This document shows positions 45,801 to 54,875 of a stretch of 64,000 bases of DNA, one piece after another. The notes under the pieces are model-generated. The model saw only the letters and a list, made by a program, of their open reading frames with translations. It had not been told where the DNA came from and did no database searches. The translations under genes were made by a program, and so were the position numbers. Origin of the DNA: Salinadaptatus halalkaliphilus (lineage in GTDB: Archaea > Halobacteriota > Halobacteria > Halobacteriales > Natrialbaceae); assembly GCF_006543045.1 (NCBI RefSeq), contig NZ_RBZW01000012.1, forward strand, positions 1 through 64,000. Reading direction: 5' to 3'. How positions within the stretch are numbered: position 1 is the first letter of the stretch; the number at the start of each line of letters is the position of its first letter.

Positions 45801-46850
45801 GTGTCCCGAATCGCTATCGTCGGCGCGGGTGTGGCTGCGGCCGCCGCCAGCACCGTCCTCGAGCAACGTACCGACGCGGCCGTGACCGTCCTCGAGAAAT
45901 CCCGCGGACTCGGCGGTCGCGCGGCGACGAGACGTCGAGCTGAGATCGTTTACGATTACGGCGCGAACTACGTCAAATCCGACGACGAGCGCGTCGTCGA
46001 GTTGCTCACCGAGACGCTCGAGACCGACGGGCTGGTCGACGTCACCGAACCGGTCTGGACGTTCGACGCAGACGGAACCATCTCGGAAGGCCGGGACACC
46101 GACGATCACAAGTGGACTTACCGCGCGGGGCTAACACAGATCGCCAAGCGACTCTTTGCGCGGACCGGCGCCGAGATCCACCGCGAAACGCGGATCGAGC
46201 GACTCGAGCGGGTGGGTGCCGATGGCGATGCTGGTCGGTGGCGACTCGCGGACGCCGACGGGACCACGTGGGGACCGTTCGACGCCGTCCTCCTGAATCC
46301 GCCGGCGCCCCAATCCGCCGAATTGATCCGGACGGCGACGTGGGAACACGACGGTCGCGACGCGCTGGCCACCGCCGTCGACGACGTGCCGTATCGGACG
46401 ATCTGGACCGGCGTCTTTCACTACCCGTTCGCCCTCGAGCGGCCCTACTACGCGCTGGTCAACACCGACAAAGCCCACGAGATCGGCTGGCTCTCCCGCG
46501 AGGAGTGCAAGCCCGACCACGTTCCCGACGACGAGTCGCTCCTGATCGTCCAGGCCAACCACGAGTGGTCCGTCGATCGAGTCGACGACGACCCCGAGAC
46601 GACCCTCGCGGAACTGGCCGAGCTGACGGCGACCCTGCTCGAGGACGACCGCCTCCGTGAACCAGACTGGAGCGACCATCAGGGCTGGCGGTACGCGCTG
46701 CCGGAGACGGGCGTCGATCGAGATCCACTCGAGCGCGCCGAACGCGAGGGCTTGTACTGTCTCGGCGACTGGGTCGCCGGTGACGGTCGCGTCCACGCCG
46801 CGCTCCGCAACGGCCTCGCGGTCGGTGACCGTGTATCGGCCGACCGGTAG
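45801..46850 (+). CDS. FAD-dependent oxidoreductase, renalase/amine-oxidase-like
   Basis: The 349-residue flavoprotein starts with GTG. The dinucleotide-binding motif is MSRIAIVGAGVAAAAASTVL (GxGxxA), then the E of VTVLEKSRGLGGRAATRR, which matches the ExxxxxGGR amine-oxidase/renalase signature. A C-terminal FAD contact is in LYCLGDWVAGDGRVHAALRN. It is close to renalase-like NAD(P)H-oxidising enzymes common in halophiles and cyanobacteria. The true substrate is unknown. Confidence 0.87.
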   Translation: MSRIAIVGAGVAAAAASTVLEQRTDAAVTVLEKSRGLGGRAATRRRAEIVYDYGANYVKSDDERVVELLTETLETDGLVDVTEPVWTFDADGTISEGRDTDDHKWTYRAGLTQIAKRLFARTGAEIHRETRIERLERVGADGDAGRWRLADADGTTWGPFDAVLLNPPAPQSAELIRTATWEHDGRDALATAVDDVPYRTIWTGVFHYPFALERPYYALVNTDKAHEIGWLSREECKPDHVPDDESLLIVQANHEWSVDRVDDDPETTLAELAELTATLLEDDRLREPDWSDHQGWRYALPETGVDRDPLERAEREGLYCLGDWVAGDGRVHAALRNGLAVGDRVSADR

Positions 46851-46898
46851 CTCTTGGCGGCGGTACGCGACCAACGGCCGAAACCACTCGAAATCGGA

Positions 46899-48089
46899 TT
46901 ACTCGCTCGAGGGCTCGAGGGCGATCGGGTAGTCGGTCAGGTTCTCGTACCCGTCCTCGGTGACGACGATCAGATCCTCGATCCGAACGCCGCCGACTGC
47001 GGGGTCGTAGATGCCGGGTTCGATCGAGATCACGTGGCCGGACTCGAGTTCGCCGCCGGCGGGCGAGACGCTGGGTTCCTCGTGAATGTCCAGCCCGACG
47101 CCGTGGCCTGTGCTGTGGATGAAACCCGTGTTGGTACTGGGATCGCTTCGCAGCGTCTCGTACCCGGCGTCTTCGATCACGTCGCAGGCGACATCGTGGA
47201 CGGTCGCGCCGGTGACGCCGGCTTCGACGGCCTCGAGGGCGGCCTCGTAGGCGTCGTGGGTCACGTCGTAGCGCCGACGGGCCTCCGCCCCGGGGTCGCC
47301 ACGGGCGAAGGTGCGGGTCATGTCGCCGAAGTAGCCCGTTTCCTTGTCTCGCGGGAAGATGTCGATGACGATCAGTTCGTTGGCCCGCAGCGGGCCGCTA
47401 CCGCGGTCGTGAGGGTCGGCACCGTCGGCCCCGCAGGCGACGATCGTGTCGTCGAGTCCGCAGCCGTGGCGAAGCAACGTGACTTCGATCGCCTCTTTGA
47501 CGCGCTCGCTGGTGAGGGGGTCGCCGTCGTAGACGAGCGTCCCGTCCTCGTCGATCTCGGCGCTTGCGATCAGCTCCTCCGCGCGGGCCATCGCACCCTC
47601 GTTAGCGCGCTGGGTTGCCCGGATCTGTTCGCGTTCCCAGTCGGTCTTTCGCGAGCGGATCTCGGTGACGATCCCCTCGGTTTCGACCGTGACCGAGATC
47701 CCCTGCTCGCGGAGGCCGTCCGCGGTACCCGTCGGGAACGTCTTCGGAACGGCGGCCGAGTCGATGTCGTGATCGGCGAGAAAGGCAGCGATCGTTCGGA
47801 CCGTTCCCTCGTAACTGCCGTACTCCCCGATTAGCTCCTGGTAGTCGTAGGCTGCCCGGCGACTGACCGAATCGACGCTTGCCTGTGCGTTCGCGCGACC
47901 GTACTCGAGTCCCGAGACGAGCAGGTGGACGCCGTCGTGGGTGACGAGCGTCTGGTAGGGGTCCGGTGCGGTAAAGCCCGAGACGTAGCGGTGGTCGGCG
48001 TCCGACGCATCGTCGTCGATGAGATAGCCGTCTGCCTCCGCGTCTTCGAGCGCGGACCGAAGCGGCGTGAGGTCGGCCTCGACGTTCAT
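46899..48089 (-). CDS. M24-family Xaa-Pro dipeptidase/aminopeptidase
   Basis: The 396-residue metallopeptidase has an N-terminal creatinase-type domain (about residues 1-130) and a pita-bread catalytic domain. The five metal ligands are visible: Asp in VIDIFPRDKETGYFGDMTRT (two Asp), His in HSTGHGVGLDIHEE, Glu in HVISIEPGIYDP and Glu in GGVRIEDLIVV. It cleaves peptides with Pro in the second position. The ATG at 48089 is preceded by a palindromic TATA box 27 bases upstream, so longer upstream frames are not used. Confidence 0.93.
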   Translation of the reverse strand: MNVEADLTPLRSALEDAEADGYLIDDDASDADHRYVSGFTAPDPYQTLVTHDGVHLLVSGLEYGRANAQASVDSVSRRAAYDYQELIGEYGSYEGTVRTIAAFLADHDIDSAAVPKTFPTGTADGLREQGISVTVETEGIVTEIRSRKTDWEREQIRATQRANEGAMARAEELIASAEIDEDGTLVYDGDPLTSERVKEAIEVTLLRHGCGLDDTIVACGADGADPHDRGSGPLRANELIVIDIFPRDKETGYFGDMTRTFARGDPGAEARRRYDVTHDAYEAALEAVEAGVTGATVHDVACDVIEDAGYETLRSDPSTNTGFIHSTGHGVGLDIHEEPSVSPAGGELESGHVISIEPGIYDPAVGGVRIEDLIVVTEDGYENLTDYPIALEPSSE

Positions 48090-48110
48090 AGACGGATATC
48101 GTCGGCGAGT

Positions 48111-48122
48111 GCATATATATGC
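48111..48122 (-). promoter_or_regulatory. TATA box of the M24 peptidase gene
   Basis: GCATATATATGC, a self-complementary TATA box, is centred about 27 bases before the ATG at 48089. Confidence 0.7.
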
Positions 48123-48207
48123 CCGCGACCGGTCGTCGCGGTCGAACCACCGCCGATCCGATATGTCGATCCAAACTGTTATTGAGACATAACGAAATGG
48201 CTCGTTC

Positions 48208-49368
48208 ATGTACCGTCGACGGCTCCTCGCTGTCGCTGCCGGTGGCGTTCTCGGCCCCGCTGGTGGATGCGTGGCCGTTCCATCGAGTGCCGACGAGCCA
48301 CGGGGAGCGTCCCTCCTTCGGGACGCGATCGACACGCGGACAGAGCTCACCACGCTCGCCGGCCGTCGCGTCTTGACCGCTGAAACGCCGGAGGACACCT
48401 CCCAACGCGTCGAGCGCATCGTCAGGCGGCCCCCAGGGAACCGCCGAACCGAGATCCTCGAGTCGGCGGACCCACACCTTCCGACGGGGTTCGTCTCGGT
48501 TACCAATCGAGAAGTCACCTGGGAGTACGACCCCGCCGAGGAACTCGTCGTCGAGCGCCATCACCCGAATCGGGTCGTCACCGACGGCCCCAGAGTAGCC
48601 CTCGAGGCGCTGCTCGAGGAATACACGTTCACACACGAGGGTGTCGAGACGGTTGCGGGCCGCGAGACCCACCGCATGGACGCCGAACCGATCGCCGACG
48701 ACCTCGAGCGATCGATCGAGTTGCTCGTCGGCGAGACGGTCTATCGGATCCCGCTCGAGCGAACCGAGGCGGCGGCTCTCGAGTCTGCGACGGTAACGCG
48801 GTCGGTCTGGATCGACGACGAGTATCGGTACCCGATCCGGGAACGGGACGTGCTGCGCGACGGTGACGGGGAGCTGTTACACCGATTGACGGCCACCTAC
48901 GAGGACCTCGCGATCGACCCCGACCTCGAGGAGGGGACGTTCGTCTATGAGCCGCCCGAGGACGCCACGGTCGAACGACTCGGGACCGAACCGACCGGCG
49001 TCTACGCTGCTCGAGCAGACGCGGCTGCGGTCGTGAGTTACGACCTTCCCGATCCGGCCGTGCCCGACCCCTACGTCCTCGACCGAATCACGGTCGTCGA
49101 TAGGACTCCCGACTTTGGCGTCCGAACCACGTTCTGGTATCACGATCCCGATCGCCCCGAACGCGAACTGTTTGTCGCCGTCCGCGACGAACGGCGATAC
49201 GATCCCGACGCCCTCGAGGCGATCGACCTCGACGGCCACACCGCCTATCGCCGGGACGGCGGGATCGACAGCGTCTTCTGGAGCTGTGAGGGGCTCCACT
49301 ACGAGGTCTCGAGTTCGACCGTCGCCGAGCCAGTTCGGGAGCTCGCTACCTCGATCGGCTGTCCATAG
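48208..49368 (+). CDS. LolA-like Tat lipoprotein with extra C-terminal domain
   Basis: The 386-residue protein starts MYRRRLLAVAAGGVLGPAGG, followed by the lipobox Cys (AGGC), so it is a probable Tat lipoprotein. The first half is paralogous to the lipoprotein at 5333. It has the same blocks: YTFTHEGVETVAGRETHRMD, VTRSVWIDDEYRYPIRERD and GTFVYEPPEDATVERL. A second beta-rich domain follows from about residue 270 (DPAVPDPYVLDRITVVDRTP, LHYEVSSSTVAEPVRELATS) that the paralogue lacks. It faces the M24 gene divergently. The ligand is unknown. Confidence 0.75.
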   Translation: MYRRRLLAVAAGGVLGPAGGCVAVPSSADEPRGASLLRDAIDTRTELTTLAGRRVLTAETPEDTSQRVERIVRRPPGNRRTEILESADPHLPTGFVSVTNREVTWEYDPAEELVVERHHPNRVVTDGPRVALEALLEEYTFTHEGVETVAGRETHRMDAEPIADDLERSIELLVGETVYRIPLERTEAAALESATVTRSVWIDDEYRYPIRERDVLRDGDGELLHRLTATYEDLAIDPDLEEGTFVYEPPEDATVERLGTEPTGVYAARADAAAVVSYDLPDPAVPDPYVLDRITVVDRTPDFGVRTTFWYHDPDRPERELFVAVRDERRYDPDALEAIDLDGHTAYRRDGGIDSVFWSCEGLHYEVSSSTVAEPVRELATSIGCP

Positions 49369-49467
49369 TTCGGCTGGCTGCCACGCCGTCGGACGACAGC
49401 CCCCACGAAACGGGGTCGGGGTGTCAGGATCGGTACCGGTATAGGGTGGCCACCCCACAGACCGATC

Positions 49468-50772
49468 ATGAGCACGGACGTTACCATTGTTCCCTCGAGC
49501 GTCCAGGGGACGGTTCGGGCACCGCCGTCGAAGAGTTACACCCACCGCGCGATCCTCGCCGCGGGTTACGCCGGCGATACGACGGTTCGAGACGCGCTCT
49601 GGAGTGCCGATACGCAGGCGACCGCACGAGCGGTGACCGCATTCGGCGGCGCCCTCGAGCGACGCGATGACGGTACCCTCGAGGTCGAGGGCTTCGACGG
49701 CCGTCCCGAGGTTCCAACGGACGTCATCGACTGTGGGAACAGCGGCACGACGATCCGCCTTGTCAGCGGCGCGGCCGCCCTCGCCGACGGCACCACGGTC
49801 CTGACCGGCGACGAGTCGCTTCGCTCGCGACCGCAGGGGCCGCTGCTCGAGGCGATCACCGACCTCGGCGGCGAGGCCACGAGCACCCGCGAGAACGGAC
49901 AAGCGCCGCTGGTCGTCACCGGCCCGCTCGCCGGCGGATCGGTGTCGATCCCCGGCGATGTCTCCTCGCAGTTTATTACGTCGCTGCTGATGGCCGGCGC
50001 AGTGACCGACCAGGGCATCGAGATCGACCTCGAGACGGCGCTCAAATCGGCACCCTACGTCGACATCACGCTCGAGGTGCTCGAGGCCTTCGGCGTCGAC
50101 GCTCGACAGACCGACACGGGCTTTGCCGTCGAGGGTGGTCAGTCCTACGATCCGGTCGGCGGCGAGTACGCGGTTCCCGGCGACTTCTCCTCGATCTCCT
50201 ACCCGCTCGCAGCAGGGGCGATCGCCGGCGAGGACGGCGTTCGGATCGAGGGCGCACACCCGAGTGCACAGGGTGATACCGCCATCGTCGAGATCGTCGA
50301 ACGGATGGGCGCCGATGTCGACTGGGACCGCGGGGCGGGTACCGTCGATGTCACAGCAGCCCTACTCGAGGGGATTACTGTCGATGTCGAGGATACGCCC
50401 GATCTGCTGCCGACGATCGCGACGCTCGGGGCCGTGGCCGACGGCGAGACGCGGATTACGAACGCCGAGCACGTCCGCTACAAGGAGACCGACCGGGTGA
50501 GCGCGATGGCCGAGGAACTGGGGACGATGGGCGTCGAGACGACCGAAGAACACGATTCGCTGACGATCCACGGCGACGAGTCACGTCTCGAGGGTGCGAC
50601 CGTCTCGGGTCGCGACGATCACCGCATCATCATGGCGCTGGCACTCGCCGGACTGGTCGCCGACGGCGAGACGACGGTCGAGGGTGCCGACCACGTCGAC
50701 GTCTCCTATCCCGGGTTCTTCTCGAGTCTCGAGGAACTGGGGGTCGACCTCGAGCGTCAGGAAAGCGGGTGA
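49468..50772 (+). CDS. aroA: 3-phosphoshikimate 1-carboxyvinyltransferase (EPSP synthase)
   Basis: The 434-residue enzyme of the shikimate pathway joins phosphoenolpyruvate to shikimate 3-phosphate. Motifs: [20 protein letters not shown] (substrate-binding Lys), [69 protein letters not shown] and [15 protein letters not shown]. All active-site blocks are present at normal length. It is convergent with the GNAT gene (3 bases between stops). No other shikimate gene is adjacent. Confidence 0.97.
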   Translation: MSTDVTIVPSSVQGTVRAPPSKSYTHRAILAAGYAGDTTVRDALWSADTQATARAVTAFGGALERRDDGTLEVEGFDGRPEVPTDVIDCGNSGTTIRLVSGAAALADGTTVLTGDESLRSRPQGPLLEAITDLGGEATSTRENGQAPLVVTGPLAGGSVSIPGDVSSQFITSLLMAGAVTDQGIEIDLETALKSAPYVDITLEVLEAFGVDARQTDTGFAVEGGQSYDPVGGEYAVPGDFSSISYPLAAGAIAGEDGVRIEGAHPSAQGDTAIVEIVERMGADVDWDRGAGTVDVTAALLEGITVDVEDTPDLLPTIATLGAVADGETRITNAEHVRYKETDRVSAMAEELGTMGVETTEEHDSLTIHGDESRLEGATVSGRDDHRIIMALALAGLVADGETTVEGADHVDVSYPGFFSSLEELGVDLERQESG

Positions 50773-50775
50773 ACA

Positions 50776-51507
50776 TCAGAATTCGTAGGCCATGAGTACC
50801 TCGTCGACATGCTTGTCGTCGATCGTATAGTGATTCTTGCGGATGCCCTCCGTGTGCCAGCCGTGGGCCTCGAGGAAGGCCAAGGCGGTGTCGTTGGTCG
50901 CGGGAACGCTGTTGTACACCTTGCGGTAGCCGTTTGCTTCGGCCCACTCGAGCCCGCGAGTCAGGAGTTGACTGCCGACGCCGTCGTTGCGGTGGCTCGA
51001 GCGGACCCCGACGGTCAGTTGCGCGGTGTCGTGGAGTTTCTCGATGTGGGGCAGATCGAGGTGGGTCCAGCCGACCACCGAGCCGTCGGCGGTCGCGACG
51101 AAAAACACCCGCGATTCGACCGTATTGTGTCGCGAGACGGAGTCGTCGTACAGTAGCTGTTCGGCGACCGTCTCGGCGACGACGTAGGATTCCGTCGACG
51201 TCACGTCCCGAATCGTCCCGAGGACGCCCTCGAAATCCGCGTGGCGTGCAGGCCGAATCGTGTACGTTTCCTGGTCGGTCGAATACTCCTCGAGCGAGCC
51301 GACGTCCAGTGGCACGCGGATCGTCCCGCCATCTTCCTCGAGATACCCCTTCGTCTTCAGCGACTCGAGCGTCTCCTGAAACTGGTCGGCCGACATCGAT
51401 GTCGCGTCGCGAACCCGGTGTCGCGCCGCCGTCCCGTGGCGCTCGACGTACTGGTAGAGTGCTTTGCTGCCCTCGGTCTCGAACGTGGGTCGTTCGGGCG
51501 CGCGCAT
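50776..51507 (-). CDS. Winged-helix plus GNAT N-acetyltransferase fusion
   Basis: The 243-residue protein has an N-terminal winged-helix-like domain (residues 1-75: SKALYQYVERHGTAARHRVR, then SADQFQETLESLKTKGYLEE). A GNAT acetyltransferase domain follows (YTIRPARHADFEGVLGTIRD, VVGWTHLDLPHIEKLHDTAQ). The acetyl-CoA loop is LTVGVRSSHRNDGVGSQLL, with the RNDGVG form of RxxGxG. YRKVYNSVPATNDTALAFLE and HGWHTEGIRKNHYTID end it. The ATG at 51507 gives MRAPERPTFE. Targets of acetylation or DNA sites are unknown. Confidence 0.9.
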   Translation of the reverse strand: MRAPERPTFETEGSKALYQYVERHGTAARHRVRDATSMSADQFQETLESLKTKGYLEEDGGTIRVPLDVGSLEEYSTDQETYTIRPARHADFEGVLGTIRDVTSTESYVVAETVAEQLLYDDSVSRHNTVESRVFFVATADGSVVGWTHLDLPHIEKLHDTAQLTVGVRSSHRNDGVGSQLLTRGLEWAEANGYRKVYNSVPATNDTALAFLEAHGWHTEGIRKNHYTIDDKHVDEVLMAYEF

Positions 51508-51665
51508 ACAGAACCCAATCCAGCCAACCGGCATAGTTCTTGTTGCAAGTTATCATAATGCATGGAGATGGCACTGTGTGCCGTCTCGAGGGATAGCGAG
51601 TCCCACAGCGGTCCGTCCGTCCACAAAACACGACCGTTAAGCCGGCGGAGACACAAGCCTGGGCT

Positions 51666-52037
51666 ATGAGTCTCGAGACGATGCAACCGAATCCGGCGTG
51701 GGATCCAGCCGCCTACGACGACGCCGTCGACACGCTCGAAGCACACAACGACGAGCTCGTCTACAAAGTCTGGGGCGGTGACTGGTGTAAGGACTGCCGA
51801 AAGCTACTCCCCGACTTCGGCGCGGCACTCGATGCGGCTAACGTCCCCGACGACCGCATCGAAGCGGTCGGCGTCGACGAGGATAAGCAGGGGCCGGGCG
51901 TCGACGAGTACGACATCGAATACATCCCGACGGTCGTCGTCGAAACTGACGACGGCGAAGAGGTCACCCGGTTCGTCGAAGAAGAAACGCTGCCGCCGGC
52001 CGTCTGGCTCGCACAGGAACTCGAGTCGACGCTATAG
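51666..52037 (+). CDS. Thioredoxin-fold protein
   Basis: The 123-residue protein has the active site VWGGDWCKDCRKLLPDFGAA (CxxC near residues 41-44) and a cis-Pro region DIEYIPTVVVETDDGEEVTR. The C-terminal helix is PPAVWLAQELESTL. It lacks a signal peptide and so acts in the cytoplasm. CKDC with a preceding WGGDW is a haloarchaeal variant rather than classical WCGPC, so it may reduce a specific partner. It stands alone and is convergent with the histidine kinase gene. Confidence 0.9.
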   Translation: MSLETMQPNPAWDPAAYDDAVDTLEAHNDELVYKVWGGDWCKDCRKLLPDFGAALDAANVPDDRIEAVGVDEDKQGPGVDEYDIEYIPTVVVETDDGEEVTRFVEEETLPPAVWLAQELESTL

Positions 52038-52052
52038 AACCGTCCATTCTTT

Positions 52053-53078
52053 TCAGCGATCGTTCGACGGACGGCTCACACCGGTGATTTCGAAGCGAGC
52101 CCCGCCGGTCTCACTCTCGCCGACGGTAATCTCCCAGTCGTGCGCCTCCACGATGTTGGCGACGATGTCGAGGCCGAGTCCCGTGCCGTCCTCGGCCGTC
52201 GAATACCCTCGCTCCAAGACGTCGTCGCGTTCGTCCGTCGGGATGCCGGGGCCGTTGTCGGCGACGTAGAAGCCGTCCGTGGTCGCACCTACCTCTATCG
52301 TCGGATCCTCGCCGGTGTGTTCGACGCTGTTTCGAAGTAGGTTCTCGAAGACCGTCCGGAGCTGTTCTCGGTCGGCACGAATAGTCGCCGCCGAATCGGT
52401 CACCCGGAGCGTCGCCGCCGGCGCATCGACGACACTCCAGGCTTCGTCGACGACGGGCCCGAGTGCGACCATCTCCACGTCGTCGGCGACCGTCCCCTCC
52501 CGGGCGAGGGTCAACACGTTATCGATGATGTCGTCCATCCGATCCAGTGACTCTTCGATTTCTCGCAGGTGTTCCCGGTCGCTGTCCGCAACGGTCTCCT
52601 GGAGCAGTTCGGTTCGGCCCTTGGCGACTTGAAGTGGGTTCCGAAGATCGTGACTGACGACGCTTGCGAACTCCTCGAGACGTTCGTTCTGTGCCGTTAG
52701 TTGCTCGAATTGCCGACGGTGGGCCAGCAGATTCGAGAGCCGGCGGGCGAGAACGTGCTCCCGAACCGGTGCCTCGACGATATCGTCGACGAGCGGGCGG
52801 CCGTCCGACGTGGCCGTAAGCAACGATTCGTCGATGGTCGTCCCCGATCGGCACACGAGCACTACGGGCACAAACGTCGGCCCGTTTTGATCGATGTGGG
52901 CCTCGAACCGCTCACGATACGTCGAAAAGGATCGGTCGTCGACGAGTACGATATCGCCGACTAGCGCTTCGGTCTCGGTCGTGACCGCGTAGTACTCCGA
53001 GAGCAGTGCTTCGAGGGCGTCGCTGTTAGCGTCGTCGCCGACGAACAACTGCACTGTATCCGTCGACTCGGAACTCAT
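52053..53078 (-). CDS. Histidine kinase with pseudo-receiver N-terminus
   Basis: The 341-residue cytoplasmic kinase has no membrane helices. Residues 1-120 resemble a receiver-like fold (VQLFVGDDANSDALEALLSE, DIVLVDDRSF, VPVVLVCRSGTTIDESLL), but the phospho-acceptor pocket is not clear. The H-box is FASVVSHDLRNPLQVAKGRT, with His143. The HATPase domain has FENLLRNSVEHTGEDP, VADNGPGIPTDERDDVLERG and GTGLGLDIVANIVEAHDWEI. The ATG at 53078 gives MSSESTDT; in-frame upstream codons exist. It lies 166 bases downstream of the KaiC-like gene on the same strand, so the two probably act together. Confidence 0.9.
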   Translation of the reverse strand: MSSESTDTVQLFVGDDANSDALEALLSEYYAVTTETEALVGDIVLVDDRSFSTYRERFEAHIDQNGPTFVPVVLVCRSGTTIDESLLTATSDGRPLVDDIVEAPVREHVLARRLSNLLAHRRQFEQLTAQNERLEEFASVVSHDLRNPLQVAKGRTELLQETVADSDREHLREIEESLDRMDDIIDNVLTLAREGTVADDVEMVALGPVVDEAWSVVDAPAATLRVTDSAATIRADREQLRTVFENLLRNSVEHTGEDPTIEVGATTDGFYVADNGPGIPTDERDDVLERGYSTAEDGTGLGLDIVANIVEAHDWEITVGESETGGARFEITGVSRPSNDR

Positions 53079-53244
53079 CGGTTCGGCAGCGATTGTAGTG
53101 GCCTCGAACAGCCTGTCCACCGTAATACGGGTCGACTGCGTCCGCGATCCAGGGCCAACGCCGCCGGCGGTTCGTTCGAACAACGAATAGAATGGTCCAT
53201 ACTCATAGTCGTCATACGCCGACTCGAGTGGCCCGTACTTCGTC

Positions 53245-54714
53245 TTATCGGCTGACGTTGTCAGTTCTATGGGGTGTTCCTTCGAGGATACCCTGGACGG
53301 CCGTCAGCGGTTCGCCGACCTGAATGCCATCCGGTGTAATCTCGAAGTCGCGAATCGTCCGTTCGAAATTCCCGGCGCGCTTTTTCAATACACCGATCCC
53401 TTTCCGCAGCTCGCCGCCGGTTTCGACGTAATTCAGATACAGGATGTTGTCGGCGATGTAGCTGATGTTCGCACTCGAGGCACTCGGCATACCAGTTACC
53501 TGATCGGTTTCGTCGAGCAGGAGAACGGCGATGTCCCTGTTTTTGAGCGACCGGATCAGCGCGTGGAGTTTACGGCCGAGTACGGGTTCCTCGCCCTGAA
53601 TCGAGAGCTTGTAGCCGTCGACGCCGTCGATCATCACGAGCTCGGTCCCTTCGGTTTCGATTCTGCTCATCACTCGCTGTGCGAACTCCTCGGCCGACAT
53701 CGCGAGCGGTTCGATCGCTTCGATCGCGAGCTTGCCCTCTGTTTGCTGCCGTGAGATCGGAATGCCGAGCTCGTTCGACCGGTGGATGTAGGTCTTGGGC
53801 GACTCCTCGAAGAGGTACGCGACGGGGTTTGCCCCGCGTTCGGCTGCAGCCGAGAGAAACTGCGTGCCGGTCGTCGTCTTCCCAACGCCGGTCGGCCCGC
53901 TGATAAACGTCGCCGTCCCCCGCTCGAGACCGCCACCGAGCAGGGAATCGAGCGCATCGATACCCGACGGCGTCTGCCCGGGGTCGAACTCGTGGTCCGA
54001 GTGTTCGGGAACGAGACTCGGATAGACCTCGAAGCCGCTCGATCGAATCTCGAGGCCGTGCGAGCCGTCGCGTTGGCCGATCCCGCGGTGTTTGGCGACG
54101 GTGATTCGACGACCGCCGCTCCCGCGCTCGAGTTCGACGATCCCGTCGCTTAGCGACCGGACCTCGTCGTCGGCGCGTGACTTCTCGTCGGTCTTGGTCG
54201 CGATGACAGTCGTTCCTCGCCCTTTCAGAAACCGCATAAACGAGATGAGCCGTTTGCGAAACTGGTACTCCGAGGGTTCGATGTACTGCAGTTGCGAGAT
54301 CGGATCGAGCAGTATCCGATCGGGGTTGATCTCCTCGATCGCCGCCCGGATCTCTTCGATAAACTGCTCGGATTCGATGTCGCGAGCGTCGACCAGATCG
54401 TACGTCTGATCGCCGTCGAAAAAATCCGAGTCGGGCCCCAGATCGAGGAAGGTAGCGTCCTCGAGGTCGATACCGAAACTCGAGGCGTTGGCGAGAATTT
54501 CGCTCTCCGTTTCTTCACCGTGAATAAAGAGGACGGTTTCGTCCCTGCTGAGTCCCGTCCGCAGGAACTCCATTCCGAGCAACGTCTTCCCAGTGCCAGG
54601 TCGTCCCACCACGAGATACAGTCGGCCGGTCACTAACCCGCCATTGAGTAGCCCATCGAGACCAGAAATACCGGTCTCGACCGTTCGTAACGCGTTTCCC
54701 ATAGAGTGAGCCAT
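53245..54714 (-). CDS. KaiC-like two-domain RecA-fold ATPase
   Basis: The 489-residue protein is a tandem pair of KaiC domains. Domain 1 has Walker A VVGRPGTGKTLLGMEFLRTG (K43, T44), catalytic Glu pair FIHGEETESEI and Walker B DRILLDPISQL. Domain 2 begins near residue 250 (TPSGIDALDSLLGGGLERGT), with ISGPTGVGKTTTGTQF, a Glu pair YLFEESPKTY and Walker B LVMIDGVDGY. The end ADNILYLNYVETGGELRKGI, then GVLKKRAGNFERTIRDFEI is typical of KaiC. Both ATPase sites look intact. Paired with a histidine kinase, it is likely a signalling ATPase rather than a proven clock. Confidence 0.93.
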   Translation of the reverse strand: MAHSMGNALRTVETGISGLDGLLNGGLVTGRLYLVVGRPGTGKTLLGMEFLRTGLSRDETVLFIHGEETESEILANASSFGIDLEDATFLDLGPDSDFFDGDQTYDLVDARDIESEQFIEEIRAAIEEINPDRILLDPISQLQYIEPSEYQFRKRLISFMRFLKGRGTTVIATKTDEKSRADDEVRSLSDGIVELERGSGGRRITVAKHRGIGQRDGSHGLEIRSSGFEVYPSLVPEHSDHEFDPGQTPSGIDALDSLLGGGLERGTATFISGPTGVGKTTTGTQFLSAAAERGANPVAYLFEESPKTYIHRSNELGIPISRQQTEGKLAIEAIEPLAMSAEEFAQRVMSRIETEGTELVMIDGVDGYKLSIQGEEPVLGRKLHALIRSLKNRDIAVLLLDETDQVTGMPSASSANISYIADNILYLNYVETGGELRKGIGVLKKRAGNFERTIRDFEITPDGIQVGEPLTAVQGILEGTPHRTDNVSR

Positions 54715-54875
54715 AGAAGGGGTCGGTCGAAGATAAATTTACGGATTCGACACCTATCCGAAAGCGAATACGTATTGTCGATGCCAGTTGCCCGAGTCGC
54801 TCGATAGCGGTCCGTTACGAGCCGTTTCCCGAAGCGAGCGTCCCCGACTCCCACCGTGAGGCATTCATATTGTTG

